The notes under the pieces: generated by a model
Told to the model about the DNA's origin: nothing
The model's input: only the letters and a program-made list of their open reading frames with translations
Database searches by the model: none
Assembly: GCA_000719695.1 (NCBI GenBank)
Contig: JOHN01000114.1
Location: 1 to 10,445 of the forward strand
Length of the DNA: 10,445 nucleotides
Origin: Streptomyces sp. NRRL F-6131
Lineage (GTDB): Bacteria > Actinomycetota > Actinomycetes > Streptomycetales > Streptomycetaceae
Direction: 5' to 3'
Part shown: positions 1 to 6,669 of the stretch, in pieces
Numbering within the stretch: position 1 is the stretch's first letter
Layout: each line of letters opens with the position of its first letter
Made by a program: the position numbers and the translations under genes

Positions 1-6
1 CCCCCT

Positions 7-97
7 GTCGGCGGGGTGGGCTGCCGGGGTGGGTCGGCTGGGTGGGTCGGCGGGGTGGGCTGTCGGGGCCGGTCTTCGGCGTGGGCCTTCGGGGTCC
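7..97. repeat. Degenerate 13-bp tandem repeat, G-rich on plus strand
   Basis: Reading from base 7 in steps of 13 gives units GTCGGCGGGGTGG, GCTGCCGGGGTGG, GTCGGCTGGGTGG, GTCGGCGGGGTGG, GCTGTCGGGGCCG, GTCTTCGGCGTGG and GCCTTCGGGGTCC. Units 1 and 4 are identical, and the 17 bases at 7-23 recur exactly at 46-62. The period is not a multiple of 3 and the array lies downstream of the stop of the minus-strand carboxylase alpha gene, so it is probably non-coding. The plus strand has eight runs of three or more G in bases 13-59, enough to form a G-quadruplex in principle. It could equally be a degenerate slippage product or part of a transcript 3' end. It begins near the window edge, so its full length is unknown. 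Confidence 0.75.
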
Positions 98-111
98 TGC
101 TGCGCGCCGGG

Positions 112-2175
112 TCAGGGGGCCGGGTGCACGACGGCGAGCAGGGCACCGAGTTCGACCTGCTGGCCCGGGGTGGCACGGAGTTCGGCGAGCACGCCGTCGG
201 CCGGGGCGGTCACCCGGTGCTCCATCTTCATCGCCTCCAGCCAGAGCAGCGGCTGTCCGGCGGTGACGGTCTCGCCGACCTCGACGGCGGTGCGGACGAC
301 GGTGCCCGGCATCGGCGCCAGCAGGGCCCTCGGATCGGTCTGCTCGGCCGGGTCGGGGAAGCGCGGCAGCAGGGTCAGCACGGTGCTGCCGAACGGGGTG
401 TCGACGTACACCCGGTCGCCGTGGCGGGCGACGGCGTAGCCGCGGCGGACCTCGCCCTCGCTCAGCACCACCCGCCCGGCGGTGGCCTCGACCAGCGCCA
501 CCCCGGGGTGGTCGTCCGCCCGCAGGCCGTCCCGGGTGAGGCGGTAGCGGACCACCGTCTCCGTGCCGTCCTCGGCGCGGTAGCGCCTGGTCTGCGGCTG
601 GGAGGGCAGGTTGCGCCACCCCGACGGCAGGGCCCCGGTCCGCGCGGTGCGGCGGGCGGCCGCGTCGGCGAGGGCGGCGGCCAGTGCGGCGCGCCCGGCC
701 CCCTTGGCGTCCGGCGCGAGGAGGTCGGCCGCGTGCTCGGCGAGGAACCCGGTGTGCACCCGCCCGGCGAGGAAGGCCGGGTGGCGCACCGCCCTGACCA
801 GCAACTCCCGGTTGGTGGCGGGCCCGTGGATCCGCGCCCTGGCCAGCGCGTCCGCCAACCGCCGGGCGGCCGCCGCCCGGGTCGGCGCCCAGGCGATCAC
901 CTTGGCGAGCATCGCGTCGTAGTACGGCGTGATTTCGTACGGCGTGACGTCCTGCGGCGTGCCGCCGTGCGGTGTGAAGCCGTGCGGTATGACCTCGTGC
1001 GGCGTGACCTCGCCGCCGGGCGCGGCGCCGGAGTCCAGTCGCAGACCGGCGGCTCCCGTCGAAGCGAACTCCTGGTACGGAGACGGGAGTTCGAATCGGT
1101 GCAGAGTACCGGTGGCGGGCTGCCAGTCCTTGGCCGGGTCCTCCGCGTAGAGCCGGGCCTCGATCGCGTGCCCGGTGGTCGGCGGCGCCTGCGGGCCGGG
1201 CAGCGCCTCCCCCTCGGCGACGGCCAGTTGGAGCGCGACCAGGTCGAGTCCGGTGACCGCCTCGGTCACCGGGTGCTCGACCTGGAGACGGGTGTTCATC
1301 TCCAGGAAGTAGAACCGGCCGTCCTCGGCGAGCAGGAACTCGGCGGTCCCGGCCCCGGTGTAGCCGATCGCCCGGGCCGCGCTCACGGCCGCGGCGTGCA
1401 GGGCCGCGCGGACGGCGTCCCGGACACCGGGGGCCGGCGCCTCCTCGATCACCTTCTGGTGGCGCCGCTGGAGCGAGCAGTCGCGGTCGCCGACCGCCCA
1501 GACGGTGCCGTGCGCGTCCGCCAGCAGCTGGACCTCGACGTGCCGGCCGGTGGGCAGGTAGCGCTCGCAGAACACCTCGTCCGAGCCGAAGGCCTTGGCC
1601 GCCTCGGCCCGGGCGGCGGCGAGTTCGGCCGGCAGGTCGGCCAGGCTCCGGACGACGCGCATGCCGCGCCCGCCCCCGCCCGCCGCCGCCTTGACCAGCA
1701 CCGGCAGATCGGCCTCGGTGGGGGCGCCGAGCGCGTCCAGGACGGGCACCCCGGCCCCGGCCATCAGCCGCTTGGCGGCGGTCTTGGACCCCATGGCGGC
1801 GATCGCGGTCGGCGGCGGCCCGACCCAGCACAGCCCCGCGTCCAGCACGGCCCGCGCGAACTCCGCGTTCTCGGAGAGGAATCCGTACCCCGGGTGGACG
1901 GCGTCGGCTCCGGCGTCCAACGCCGCGCGGACGATCAGGTCGGCCCGCAGATAGGTGTCGGCGGGCGCGGCCCCGGGCAGCCGGACGGCGGCGTCGGCCT
2001 CCCGGACGTACGGGGCGGCGGCGTCCGGATCGGCGTACACGGCGGTGGTGGCGATGCCGAGTTCGCGGCAGGTGCGGAAGATCCGGCGGGCGATCTCGCC
2101 CCGGTTGGCGACCAGCAGATTGGTGATGCGCGGGGTGGCGGCACTCGGGTCGGTGGCACGCGGGTCGGTGGTCAT
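112..2175 (-). CDS. Acyl-CoA carboxylase alpha subunit (biotin carboxylase + biotin carrier)
   Basis: This 687-residue subunit carboxylates its own biotin with ATP and bicarbonate and passes the carboxyl group to the beta subunit encoded just upstream. Domains in order: biotin carboxylase N-terminal lobe (NRGEIARR at 24-31; HPGYGFLSEN at 94-103); ATP-grasp domain with glycine-rich loop KAAAGGGGRGM (162-172), GDRDCSLQRRHQKVIEEAP (229-247) and EMNTRLQVEHPVTE (292-305); C-terminal biotin carboxylase subdomain with the expected catalytic Arg near 379; a linker/BT-like region; and a C-terminal biotinyl domain whose EAMKMEH motif puts the biotinylated lysine at K650. Start: ATG at 2175, preceded at 9 bases by AGGGAG, whose first A belongs to the beta-subunit TGA stop. 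Odd: residues 365-376 look like extra sequence, and residues 389-418 are six tandem pentapeptides of form xx(T/I)P(H/Q/Y), expanding the family's usual EVTPY before YD-x-ML. All key motifs are intact, so the enzyme is probably functional. Domain order matches MCC/GCC/PCC alpha subunits; exact acyl-CoA substrate is not decided by this subunit. Confidence 0.95.
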   Translation of the reverse strand: MTTDPRATDPSAATPRITNLLVANRGEIARRIFRTCRELGIATTAVYADPDAAAPYVREADAAVRLPGAAPADTYLRADLIVRAALDAGADAVHPGYGFLSENAEFARAVLDAGLCWVGPPPTAIAAMGSKTAAKRLMAGAGVPVLDALGAPTEADLPVLVKAAAGGGGRGMRVVRSLADLPAELAAARAEAAKAFGSDEVFCERYLPTGRHVEVQLLADAHGTVWAVGDRDCSLQRRHQKVIEEAPAPGVRDAVRAALHAAAVSAARAIGYTGAGTAEFLLAEDGRFYFLEMNTRLQVEHPVTEAVTGLDLVALQLAVAEGEALPGPQAPPTTGHAIEARLYAEDPAKDWQPATGTLHRFELPSPYQEFASTGAAGLRLDSGAAPGGEVTPHEVIPHGFTPHGGTPQDVTPYEITPYYDAMLAKVIAWAPTRAAAARRLADALARARIHGPATNRELLVRAVRHPAFLAGRVHTGFLAEHAADLLAPDAKGAGRAALAAALADAAARRTARTGALPSGWRNLPSQPQTRRYRAEDGTETVVRYRLTRDGLRADDHPGVALVEATAGRVVLSEGEVRRGYAVARHGDRVYVDTPFGSTVLTLLPRFPDPAEQTDPRALLAPMPGTVVRTAVEVGETVTAGQPLLWLEAMKMEHRVTAPADGVLAELRATPGQQVELGALLAVVHPAP
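922..1011 (-). repeat. Six tandem 15-bp repeats in frame inside the carboxylase alpha gene
   Basis: Read on the coding (minus) strand from 1011 down to 922, six consecutive 15-base units encode EVTPH, EVIPH, GFTPH, GGTPQ, DVTPY and EITPY (residues 389-418). They are followed by YDAML, so the last unit plus YD recreates the family's usual EVTPYYD-x-ML. Units share the pattern xxx-(G/A)xC-AC(G/A)-CCG-(C/T)A(C/G), and the frame is preserved because 15 is a multiple of 3. The array holds codons rare in this genome type, such as ATA and ACA. Divergence between units implies the duplication is not brand new, or that it has been diversified. Confidence 0.9.
1053..1093. repeat. Two overlapping inverted repeats in carboxylase alpha gene
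   Basis: CTCCCGTC (1053-1060) pairs perfectly with GACGGGAG (1082-1089), and CGAACTCC (1065-1072) pairs perfectly with GGAGTTCG (1086-1093). The right arms share 1086-1089, so the two hairpins are mutually exclusive. They lie in the codons for apparent extra residues around 361-374 of the alpha subunit, just upstream in the protein of the 15-bp repeat array. No regulatory role is evident inside a coding region; this could be the footprint of a small insertion or duplication. Confidence 0.5.
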
Positions 2176-2184
2176 CGCGGGAAG

Positions 2185-2190
2185 CTCCCT
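2185..2190 (-). promoter_or_regulatory. Ribosome binding site of the carboxylase alpha gene
   Basis: On the minus strand AGGGAG sits 9 bases before the ATG at 2175. Its first A is the last base of the TGA stop (2190-2192) of the beta-subunit gene. The arrangement fits translational coupling of beta and alpha synthesis and fixes the alpha start. Confidence 0.75.
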
Positions 2191-3788
2191 CACATCCGGA
2201 AGACGCCGTAGCCGGACGCGCCCTCGACCGGCGCGTTGTGGATCGCGGAGAGGCAGAGCCCGAGCACGGTCCGGGTGTCGCGCGGGTCGATCACCCCGTC
2301 GTCGTAGAGCCGTCCGGAGAGGAACACCGGCAGCGACTCGGCCTCGATCTGCTGCTCCACCATCGCCCGGATCGCGGCGTCGGCGTCCTCGTCGTACGGC
2401 TGCCCCTTCGCCGCGGCGGACTGCCGGGCGACGATCGACAGCACCCCGGCCAGCTGCTGCGGCCCCATCACCGCCGACTTGGCGCTCGGCCAGGCGAACA
2501 GGAACCTCGGCTCGTAGGCCCGCCCGCACATCCCGTAGTGACCGGCCCCGTACGAGGCGCCCATCAGCACGGACAGGTGCGGGACCCGCGAGTTGGCGAC
2601 GGCGTTGATCATCATCGCGCCGTGCTTGATGATGCCGCCCTGCTCGTAGTCCTTGCCGACCATGTAGCCGGTGGTGTTGTGCAGGAACAGCAGCGGGACG
2701 GCGCGCTGGTTGGCCAACTGGATGAACTGGGCGGCCTTCTGGGACTCCTGGCTGAACAGCACCCCCTGCGCGTTGGCCAGGATCCCGACCGGGTAGCCGT
2801 GCAGCCGGGCCCAGCCGGTCGCGAGGCTGCTGCCGTAGCGGGGCTTGAACTCGTCGAAGTCCGAGCCGTCGACGATCCTGGCGATCACCTCGCGCGGGTC
2901 GAAGGGCACCTTCAGATCGCCGGGGACGATGCCGAGCAGCTCCTCCTCGGCGTACTTCGGCGGCGCGGCCGCGAGGTCCGGATCCGCGCCCGGCTTGCGG
3001 TGGTTGAGCCGCGCGACGATCCGGCGGGCCAGCCGCAGCGCGTCCGGTTCGTCCTGCGCGAAGTGGTCGGCCAGGCCGGAGACCCGGGCGTGCATCTCGG
3101 CGCCGCCGAGCGACTCGTCGTCCGACTCCTCGCCGGTCGCCATCTTCACCAGCGGGGGGCCGCCGAGGAAGACCTTGGCCCGTTCCTTGACCATCACGGT
3201 GTGGTCGGACATGCCGGGCACGTAGGCGCCGCCGGCCGTGGAGTTGCCGAACACCACGGCGACGGTGGGGATCCCGGCGGCGGAGAGGCGGGTGAGGTCG
3301 CGGAAGAGCGCGCCGCCGGGGATGAAGATCTCCTTCTGGCTGGGCAGGTCGGCGCCGCCGGACTCGACCAGGTTGACCAGCGGGAGGCGGTTGGTGAGGG
3401 CGATCTCGTTGGCCCGCAGCGCCTTGCGCAGCGTCCACGGGTTGGAGGCGCCGCCGCGCACGGTCGGGTCGTTGGCGGTGATGACGCACTCGACGCCCTC
3501 CACCACGCCGATTCCGGTGACCAGCGCGGCACCGACCGGATGGTCACTGCCCCAGGCGGCGAGCGGGGAGAGCTCCAGGAACGGCGAGTCCTCGTCGATC
3601 AGCAGCTCGATCCGCTCGCGGGCGAGCAACTTGCCGCGCTTGCGGTGGCGTTCGACGTACTTGGGTCCGCCGCCGGCCAGCGCCCTGCCGTGCTCGGCGT
3701 CCAGCTCGGCGAGTTTGGCGAGCATCGCCTCCCGGTGCGCGGTGTACTCCGCGCCGCCCGGGTCGAGGCGGGTGGGCAGAACGGTCAC
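2190..3788 (-). CDS. Acyl-CoA carboxylase beta subunit (carboxyltransferase), MCC/GCC type
   Basis: This 532-residue carboxyltransferase moves the carboxyl group from carboxybiotin on the alpha subunit to an acyl-CoA. It has two crotonase-fold halves. In the N-terminal half, NPWTLRKALRANEIA follows RGGAS (111-115); ESGGADLP is at 142-149 and GNSTAGGAYVPGMSD at 181-195. In the C-terminal half, GILANAQGVLFSQES is followed by GASYGAGHYGMCGRAY (410-425). Length and motifs match methylcrotonyl-CoA and geranyl-CoA carboxylase beta subunits and the actinobacterial AccD1 group, rather than the propionyl-/acetyl-CoA AccD5 type. The start is GTG at 3788, overlapping the upstream TGA by 4 bases (GTGA), with GGAGG 7 bases before it. 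A longer frame to an ATG at 3830 lies wholly inside the upstream gene and is rejected. Family resemblance and the AtuA-like neighbour leave 3-methylcrotonyl-CoA (leucine/isovalerate breakdown) and geranyl-type acyclic terpenoid CoA as the leading substrates. Confidence 0.94.
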   Translation of the reverse strand: MTVLPTRLDPGGAEYTAHREAMLAKLAELDAEHGRALAGGGPKYVERHRKRGKLLARERIELLIDEDSPFLELSPLAAWGSDHPVGAALVTGIGVVEGVECVITANDPTVRGGASNPWTLRKALRANEIALTNRLPLVNLVESGGADLPSQKEIFIPGGALFRDLTRLSAAGIPTVAVVFGNSTAGGAYVPGMSDHTVMVKERAKVFLGGPPLVKMATGEESDDESLGGAEMHARVSGLADHFAQDEPDALRLARRIVARLNHRKPGADPDLAAAPPKYAEEELLGIVPGDLKVPFDPREVIARIVDGSDFDEFKPRYGSSLATGWARLHGYPVGILANAQGVLFSQESQKAAQFIQLANQRAVPLLFLHNTTGYMVGKDYEQGGIIKHGAMMINAVANSRVPHLSVLMGASYGAGHYGMCGRAYEPRFLFAWPSAKSAVMGPQQLAGVLSIVARQSAAAKGQPYDEDADAAIRAMVEQQIEAESLPVFLSGRLYDDGVIDPRDTRTVLGLCLSAIHNAPVEGASGYGVFRM

Positions 3789-5533
3789 AGCAGGGCCTCC
3801 GGGATGTCGAGACGGCGCGAACGCAGCCACTCGCCCAGCGCCTTCGCCTGCGGGTCGAAGCGGTGCTGGGCGGCGACGCCCTCGCCGAGCAGGCCGGTGA
3901 TGGTGAAGTTGACCGCGCGGAGGTTCGGCAGCAGGTGCCGGGCGATCGGCGACTCCGCTGTCTCCGGGAGGAGTTCGCGGAGCATGTCGGTGGTGAGGGT
4001 GCGGGCGAGCCAGCGCCAGCCGGGCTCGTCGCGGGCCCAGACGCCGAGGTTGGCGTCGCCGCCCTTGTCGCCACTGCGGGCACCGGCCACCAGGCCGAGC
4101 GGGGCGCGGCGGGTGGGGCCGAAGTCGGCGTCCGCGAACCGGCCTTCATCTGCCCCGGGGACGGCGTCCACGGTGCTGTCCCCGTCCGCCGTGACCGGGG
4201 CCGGCGGGACGGCCACCCGTCGCCCGTCCGGCAGGACGGCGGTGTGCTCGACCTCCTCCACCCCCAGGTACGCGGCCTCGAAGACCCCGTACGGCGCCCC
4301 CGGCCCGGGCGGGGCGGTGAGGTGGAAGCCCGGATACCCGGAGAGTCCCGTCTCGACGGCCACCCGACCGAGTTCGCGCCCCACCTTGGCCGGGTCGCGG
4401 TCCCTGGCGGTGAGCCGCAGCAGCGCGGAGGCGGCCTCCTCGGTGGCGGCGTCGGCGTGGTCGGTGCGGGCCAGGGTCCAGCGCAGCTCGGCCGGTCGCC
4501 GCTCCGGCGCCAACCCGTCCTCGAACTGCCGCCGCATCAGGGCGGCCTTGGCCTCGATGTCGAGTCCGGTGAGGACGAAGACCACCTCGTTGCGGTGGCC
4601 GCCGAGCCGGTTGAGCCCGGCCTTGAGGGTGGCCGGCGGCGCCTCGCCGCGCACCCCGTCGATCCGCACCCGGTCAGGGCCCTGCGCGGTGAGCCGGACA
4701 GTGTCCAGGCGGGCCGTCACGTCCGGACCGAGGTAGCGCGGACCCTGGGTCTCGTAGAGGAGTTGGGCGGTCACGGTGCCGACGGTGACGGCGCCGCCCG
4801 TGCCCGGGTGCTTGGTGATGACGCTGGACCCGTCGGCGTGCAGCTCGGCGAGCGGGAACCCCGGCCGGGTGACGTCGTGCTCCCGGAAGAACGCGTAGTT
4901 GCCACCGGTGGCCTGCGCCCCGCACTCCAGCACGTGCCCGGCCACCACGGCGCCCGCGAGCGCGTCCAGGTCCCCCGCGTCCCAGCCGAAGTGGGCGACG
5001 GCCGGTCCGACGACCAGGGCCGCGTCGGTCACCCGTCCGGTGACCACCACGTCCGCACCCGCCCGGAGACACTCCGCGACGCCGAACGCCCCCAGGTAGG
5101 CATTGGCCGCCAACAGGCCTTCGGGCAGGCCGAGTTCCTCCCGGCGCGGCAGCAGGTCGTCGCCCTCGACATGGCCGACGGCCGGGTCGAGCCCCTGGCT
5201 CTTCGCCAACTCCCGCACCGCGTCCGCCAGTCGGGCCGGGTTGAGCCCGCCCGCGTTGACCACGATCCGCACCCCGCGCTCCAGCGCCAGACCGAGGCAC
5301 TCCTCCAGCTGCCGCAGGAAGGTCTTCGCGTACCCGAGCGACGGGTCCTTCAGCCGGTCCCGCGCCAGGATCAGCATGGTCAACTCGGCCAGGTAGTCCC
5401 CGGTGAGCACGTCCAGCGGCCCACCGGTGAGCATCTCCCGCATCGCCGAGAACCGGTCCCCGTAGAACCCCGAGGCGTTCCCGACCCGCAACACCGGCCG
5501 TCCACCCGCACCGGCCTCCGACCCCACGCGCAC
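3785..5533 (-). CDS. AtuA-like (DUF1446) acyclic terpene utilization family protein
   Basis: The protein has the AtuA/DUF1446 hallmark start VGNASGFYGDRFSAMREML and the following LTGDYLAELTMLIL. Further along are VNAGGLNPARL, GRVTDAALVVGPA and a GGNY segment (ATGGNYAFF). About the last 100 residues, beginning GARSGDKGGDANLGVW, match the C-terminal ferredoxin-fold domain often attached to AtuA proteins. The biochemical role of the family is unsettled; in Pseudomonas atuA belongs to the citronellol/geraniol cluster that includes geranyl-CoA carboxylase. Here it is the first gene of the operon and overlaps the carboxyltransferase gene by 4 bases, so a role in the same pathway is likely. The start is uncertain. 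GTG at 5533 is chosen because GGGGG lies 5 bases upstream (582 residues). GTG at 5584, 5527 or 5494 is also in frame, and 5494 gives an N-terminus closest to the conserved VGNASGFYGD. No signal peptide or membrane segment is seen, so it is probably cytoplasmic. Confidence 0.9.
   Translation of the reverse strand: MRVGSEAGAGGRPVLRVGNASGFYGDRFSAMREMLTGGPLDVLTGDYLAELTMLILARDRLKDPSLGYAKTFLRQLEECLGLALERGVRIVVNAGGLNPARLADAVRELAKSQGLDPAVGHVEGDDLLPRREELGLPEGLLAANAYLGAFGVAECLRAGADVVVTGRVTDAALVVGPAVAHFGWDAGDLDALAGAVVAGHVLECGAQATGGNYAFFREHDVTRPGFPLAELHADGSSVITKHPGTGGAVTVGTVTAQLLYETQGPRYLGPDVTARLDTVRLTAQGPDRVRIDGVRGEAPPATLKAGLNRLGGHRNEVVFVLTGLDIEAKAALMRRQFEDGLAPERRPAELRWTLARTDHADAATEEAASALLRLTARDRDPAKVGRELGRVAVETGLSGYPGFHLTAPPGPGAPYGVFEAAYLGVEEVEHTAVLPDGRRVAVPPAPVTADGDSTVDAVPGADEGRFADADFGPTRRAPLGLVAGARSGDKGGDANLGVWARDEPGWRWLARTLTTDMLRELLPETAESPIARHLLPNLRAVNFTITGLLGEGVAAQHRFDPQAKALGEWLRSRRLDIPEALL
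3796..3800 (-). promoter_or_regulatory. Ribosome binding site deciding the GTG start of the carboxylase beta gene
   Basis: GGAGG on the minus strand lies 7 bases before the GTG at 3788, inside the last codons of the AtuA-like gene. It is the strongest Shine-Dalgarno match in the operon. It supports the GTG start over the upstream in-frame ATG at 3830. Confidence 0.8.
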
Positions 5534-5589
5534 GCCTACCCCCAGAGGTGGCCCAACGATCGCCGTCGGTGAGCAGAGTGGCACCCACC

Positions 5590-5625
5590 GGGAGAAAAAG
5601 CAATCACGCCTGCTTGTTTTCTCCC
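5590..5625. promoter_or_regulatory. AT-rich imperfect inverted repeat between divergent genes; possible operator
   Basis: GGGAGAAAA (5590-5598) is perfectly complementary to TTTTCTCCC (5617-5625). Inside these arms AGCA (5599-5602) pairs with TGCT (5611-5614), with a two-base bulge (TG, 5615-5616) and an 8-base centre. The element stands out as AT-rich in a very GC-rich window. It lies between the AtuA-like operon (minus) and the GNAT gene (plus), 57 bases upstream of the chosen AtuA-like start. Both genes point away from it, so it is not an ordinary terminator. An operator for a repressor of the catabolic operon, or a leader hairpin, is plausible. A direct repeat CCCACCGG flanks it at 5584-5591 and 5630-5637. 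No convincing -10/-35 pair could be assigned. Confidence 0.5.
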
Positions 5626-5687
5626 CCGGCCCACCGGAACCGGCAACCCGGTCGACAGGGCGCGATCATCGGGCGCAGAGTCGGGTC

Positions 5688-6614
5688 ATGGCTGATCCGC
5701 TTTCCTCGTCCTTCCCGGCCTCCTACCGGCGGCGGGCCGCGACCCTCGCCGACGCCTCCGCGATCCACGAGCTGGTCGCCGCCTGCGAGCGCGACCTCCT
5801 GGGCCGCGCCGAGACCGAACCCGACCGCGCGGCGGCGGACCTCGCACGGCCCGGCCTCGATCCCGCCGTGGACACGCTGCTGGTCCACGACGCGGACGAG
5901 CGCCTCGCCGGTCGGGCCTGGGTGCACGGCGGTCGACGCAGCGAGGTCGACGTCCACCCCGACCACCGTGGGAGGGGGCTGGGCGGCGCGCTGCTCGACT
6001 GGGCCGAGGCGCGGGCCCGGCGAGCGGGCGGTGAACGACTGAGTCAGACGGTCTGGGACAGCGACCGGGCGGCGGTGGAGCTGTTGCGGTCACGGGGGTA
6101 CGAGCCGTTCGTCGCCCAGTGGCTGCTGGAGATCGACCTGCCCGCCGAACCCGTGGTGCCCGGCCCGCCGCCCGGCATCACCGTGCGCTCCTTCCGGCCC
6201 GGAGACGAACGGGCCGCGTACCGGCTCACGGAGGACGCCTTCGACGAGTGGCAGAAGCGGCGGAAGTCCTACGAGGAATGGGCCCGGCACACCGTCGAGC
6301 GCGACTCGTTCGCCCCGGCGCTCTCGACGGTGGCGTTCGCCGGCGAGCAGATGGTGGGTGCGGTCCTGGCGTTGAACGTCCCCGGCACCGACGAGGGATA
6401 CGTCGAGCGGGTCGCGGTGCGGGGCGATCACCGCAACCGGGGGATCGCCCGCTTGCTGTTGCAGTCGTCGTTCCGGGCCTTCCACCGGCAGGGCCGCCGG
6501 AGGTGCACGCTGTGGACCCATTCGGAGACCGGTGCGCTGTCGCTGTACCGGCGGATCGGCATGACGGTCCGCCGCGGCTCCGCGGTCTACGGCAAGGCGC
6601 TCGGCACCGAGTGA
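5688..6614 (+). CDS. Tandem-GNAT N-acetyltransferase (mycothiol-synthase-like architecture)
   Basis: This 308-residue protein has two GNAT acetyltransferase domains in a row. The first (about 14-150) has the acetyl-CoA-binding motif A VDVHPDHRGRGLGGALLDW (87-105). The second (about 164-305) has VERVAVRGDHRNRGIARLLL (239-258) and ends in LYRRIGMTVRRGSAVYGKAL, the usual GNAT C-terminal strand-loop. The two-domain layout and length resemble actinobacterial MshD (mycothiol synthase), in which the C-terminal domain is catalytic. However, tandem GNAT paralogs with other small-molecule or protein substrates are common, and nothing nearby points to mycothiol synthesis. Both motif A segments look intact here. 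The start is the ATG at 5688; no strong Shine-Dalgarno sequence precedes it. It is a single gene, divergent from the carboxylase operon and convergent with the response regulator. Substrate unknown; cytoplasmic. Confidence 0.9.
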   Translation: MADPLSSSFPASYRRRAATLADASAIHELVAACERDLLGRAETEPDRAAADLARPGLDPAVDTLLVHDADERLAGRAWVHGGRRSEVDVHPDHRGRGLGGALLDWAEARARRAGGERLSQTVWDSDRAAVELLRSRGYEPFVAQWLLEIDLPAEPVVPGPPPGITVRSFRPGDERAAYRLTEDAFDEWQKRRKSYEEWARHTVERDSFAPALSTVAFAGEQMVGAVLALNVPGTDEGYVERVAVRGDHRNRGIARLLLQSSFRAFHRQGRRRCTLWTHSETGALSLYRRIGMTVRRGSAVYGKALGTE

Positions 6615-6625
6615 GCACCCAGTGA

Positions 6626-6665
6626 CCACCGGGCGAGCACCGGGCTGCGGCGGCGGGACCGGTGG
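6626..6665. terminator. Weak hairpin between convergent genes; possible bidirectional terminator
   Basis: CCACCGG (6626-6632) is complementary to CCGGTGG (6659-6665) across a GC-rich 26-base loop. It lies in the 55-base gap between the convergent acetyltransferase and response-regulator stops. There is no T-run on either side, and the 7-bp stem could arise by chance in such GC-rich DNA, so the call is tentative. Confidence 0.3.
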
Positions 6666-6669
6666 ATCG

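Noticed and set aside
922..1011. Short regularly spaced repeats as a CRISPR array
   Set aside because: The units are 15 bp, contiguous without spacers, and in frame within a conserved gene.
1085..1100. tRNA T-loop-like string (GTTCGAAT) suggesting a tRNA or attachment site
   Set aside because: The flanking 5-base stems do not pair, no acceptor or anticodon arm is present, and it lies inside the intact carboxylase alpha gene.
16..2211. Long plus-strand frame opposite the carboxylase alpha gene
   Set aside because: The translation is Gly/Arg/Val-rich low-complexity sequence with no domain, while the minus strand encodes a full biotin carboxylase. It is a high-GC shadow frame.
3789..3830. N-terminal extension of the carboxyltransferase to ATG 3830
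   Set aside because: It lies inside the AtuA-like gene; the GTG at 3788 has GGAGG 7 bases upstream and the typical 4-base overlap.
2238..5572. Long plus-strand frames opposite the carboxyltransferase and AtuA-like genes
   Set aside because: They show no family motifs and mirror the codon-position bias of the real minus-strand genes.
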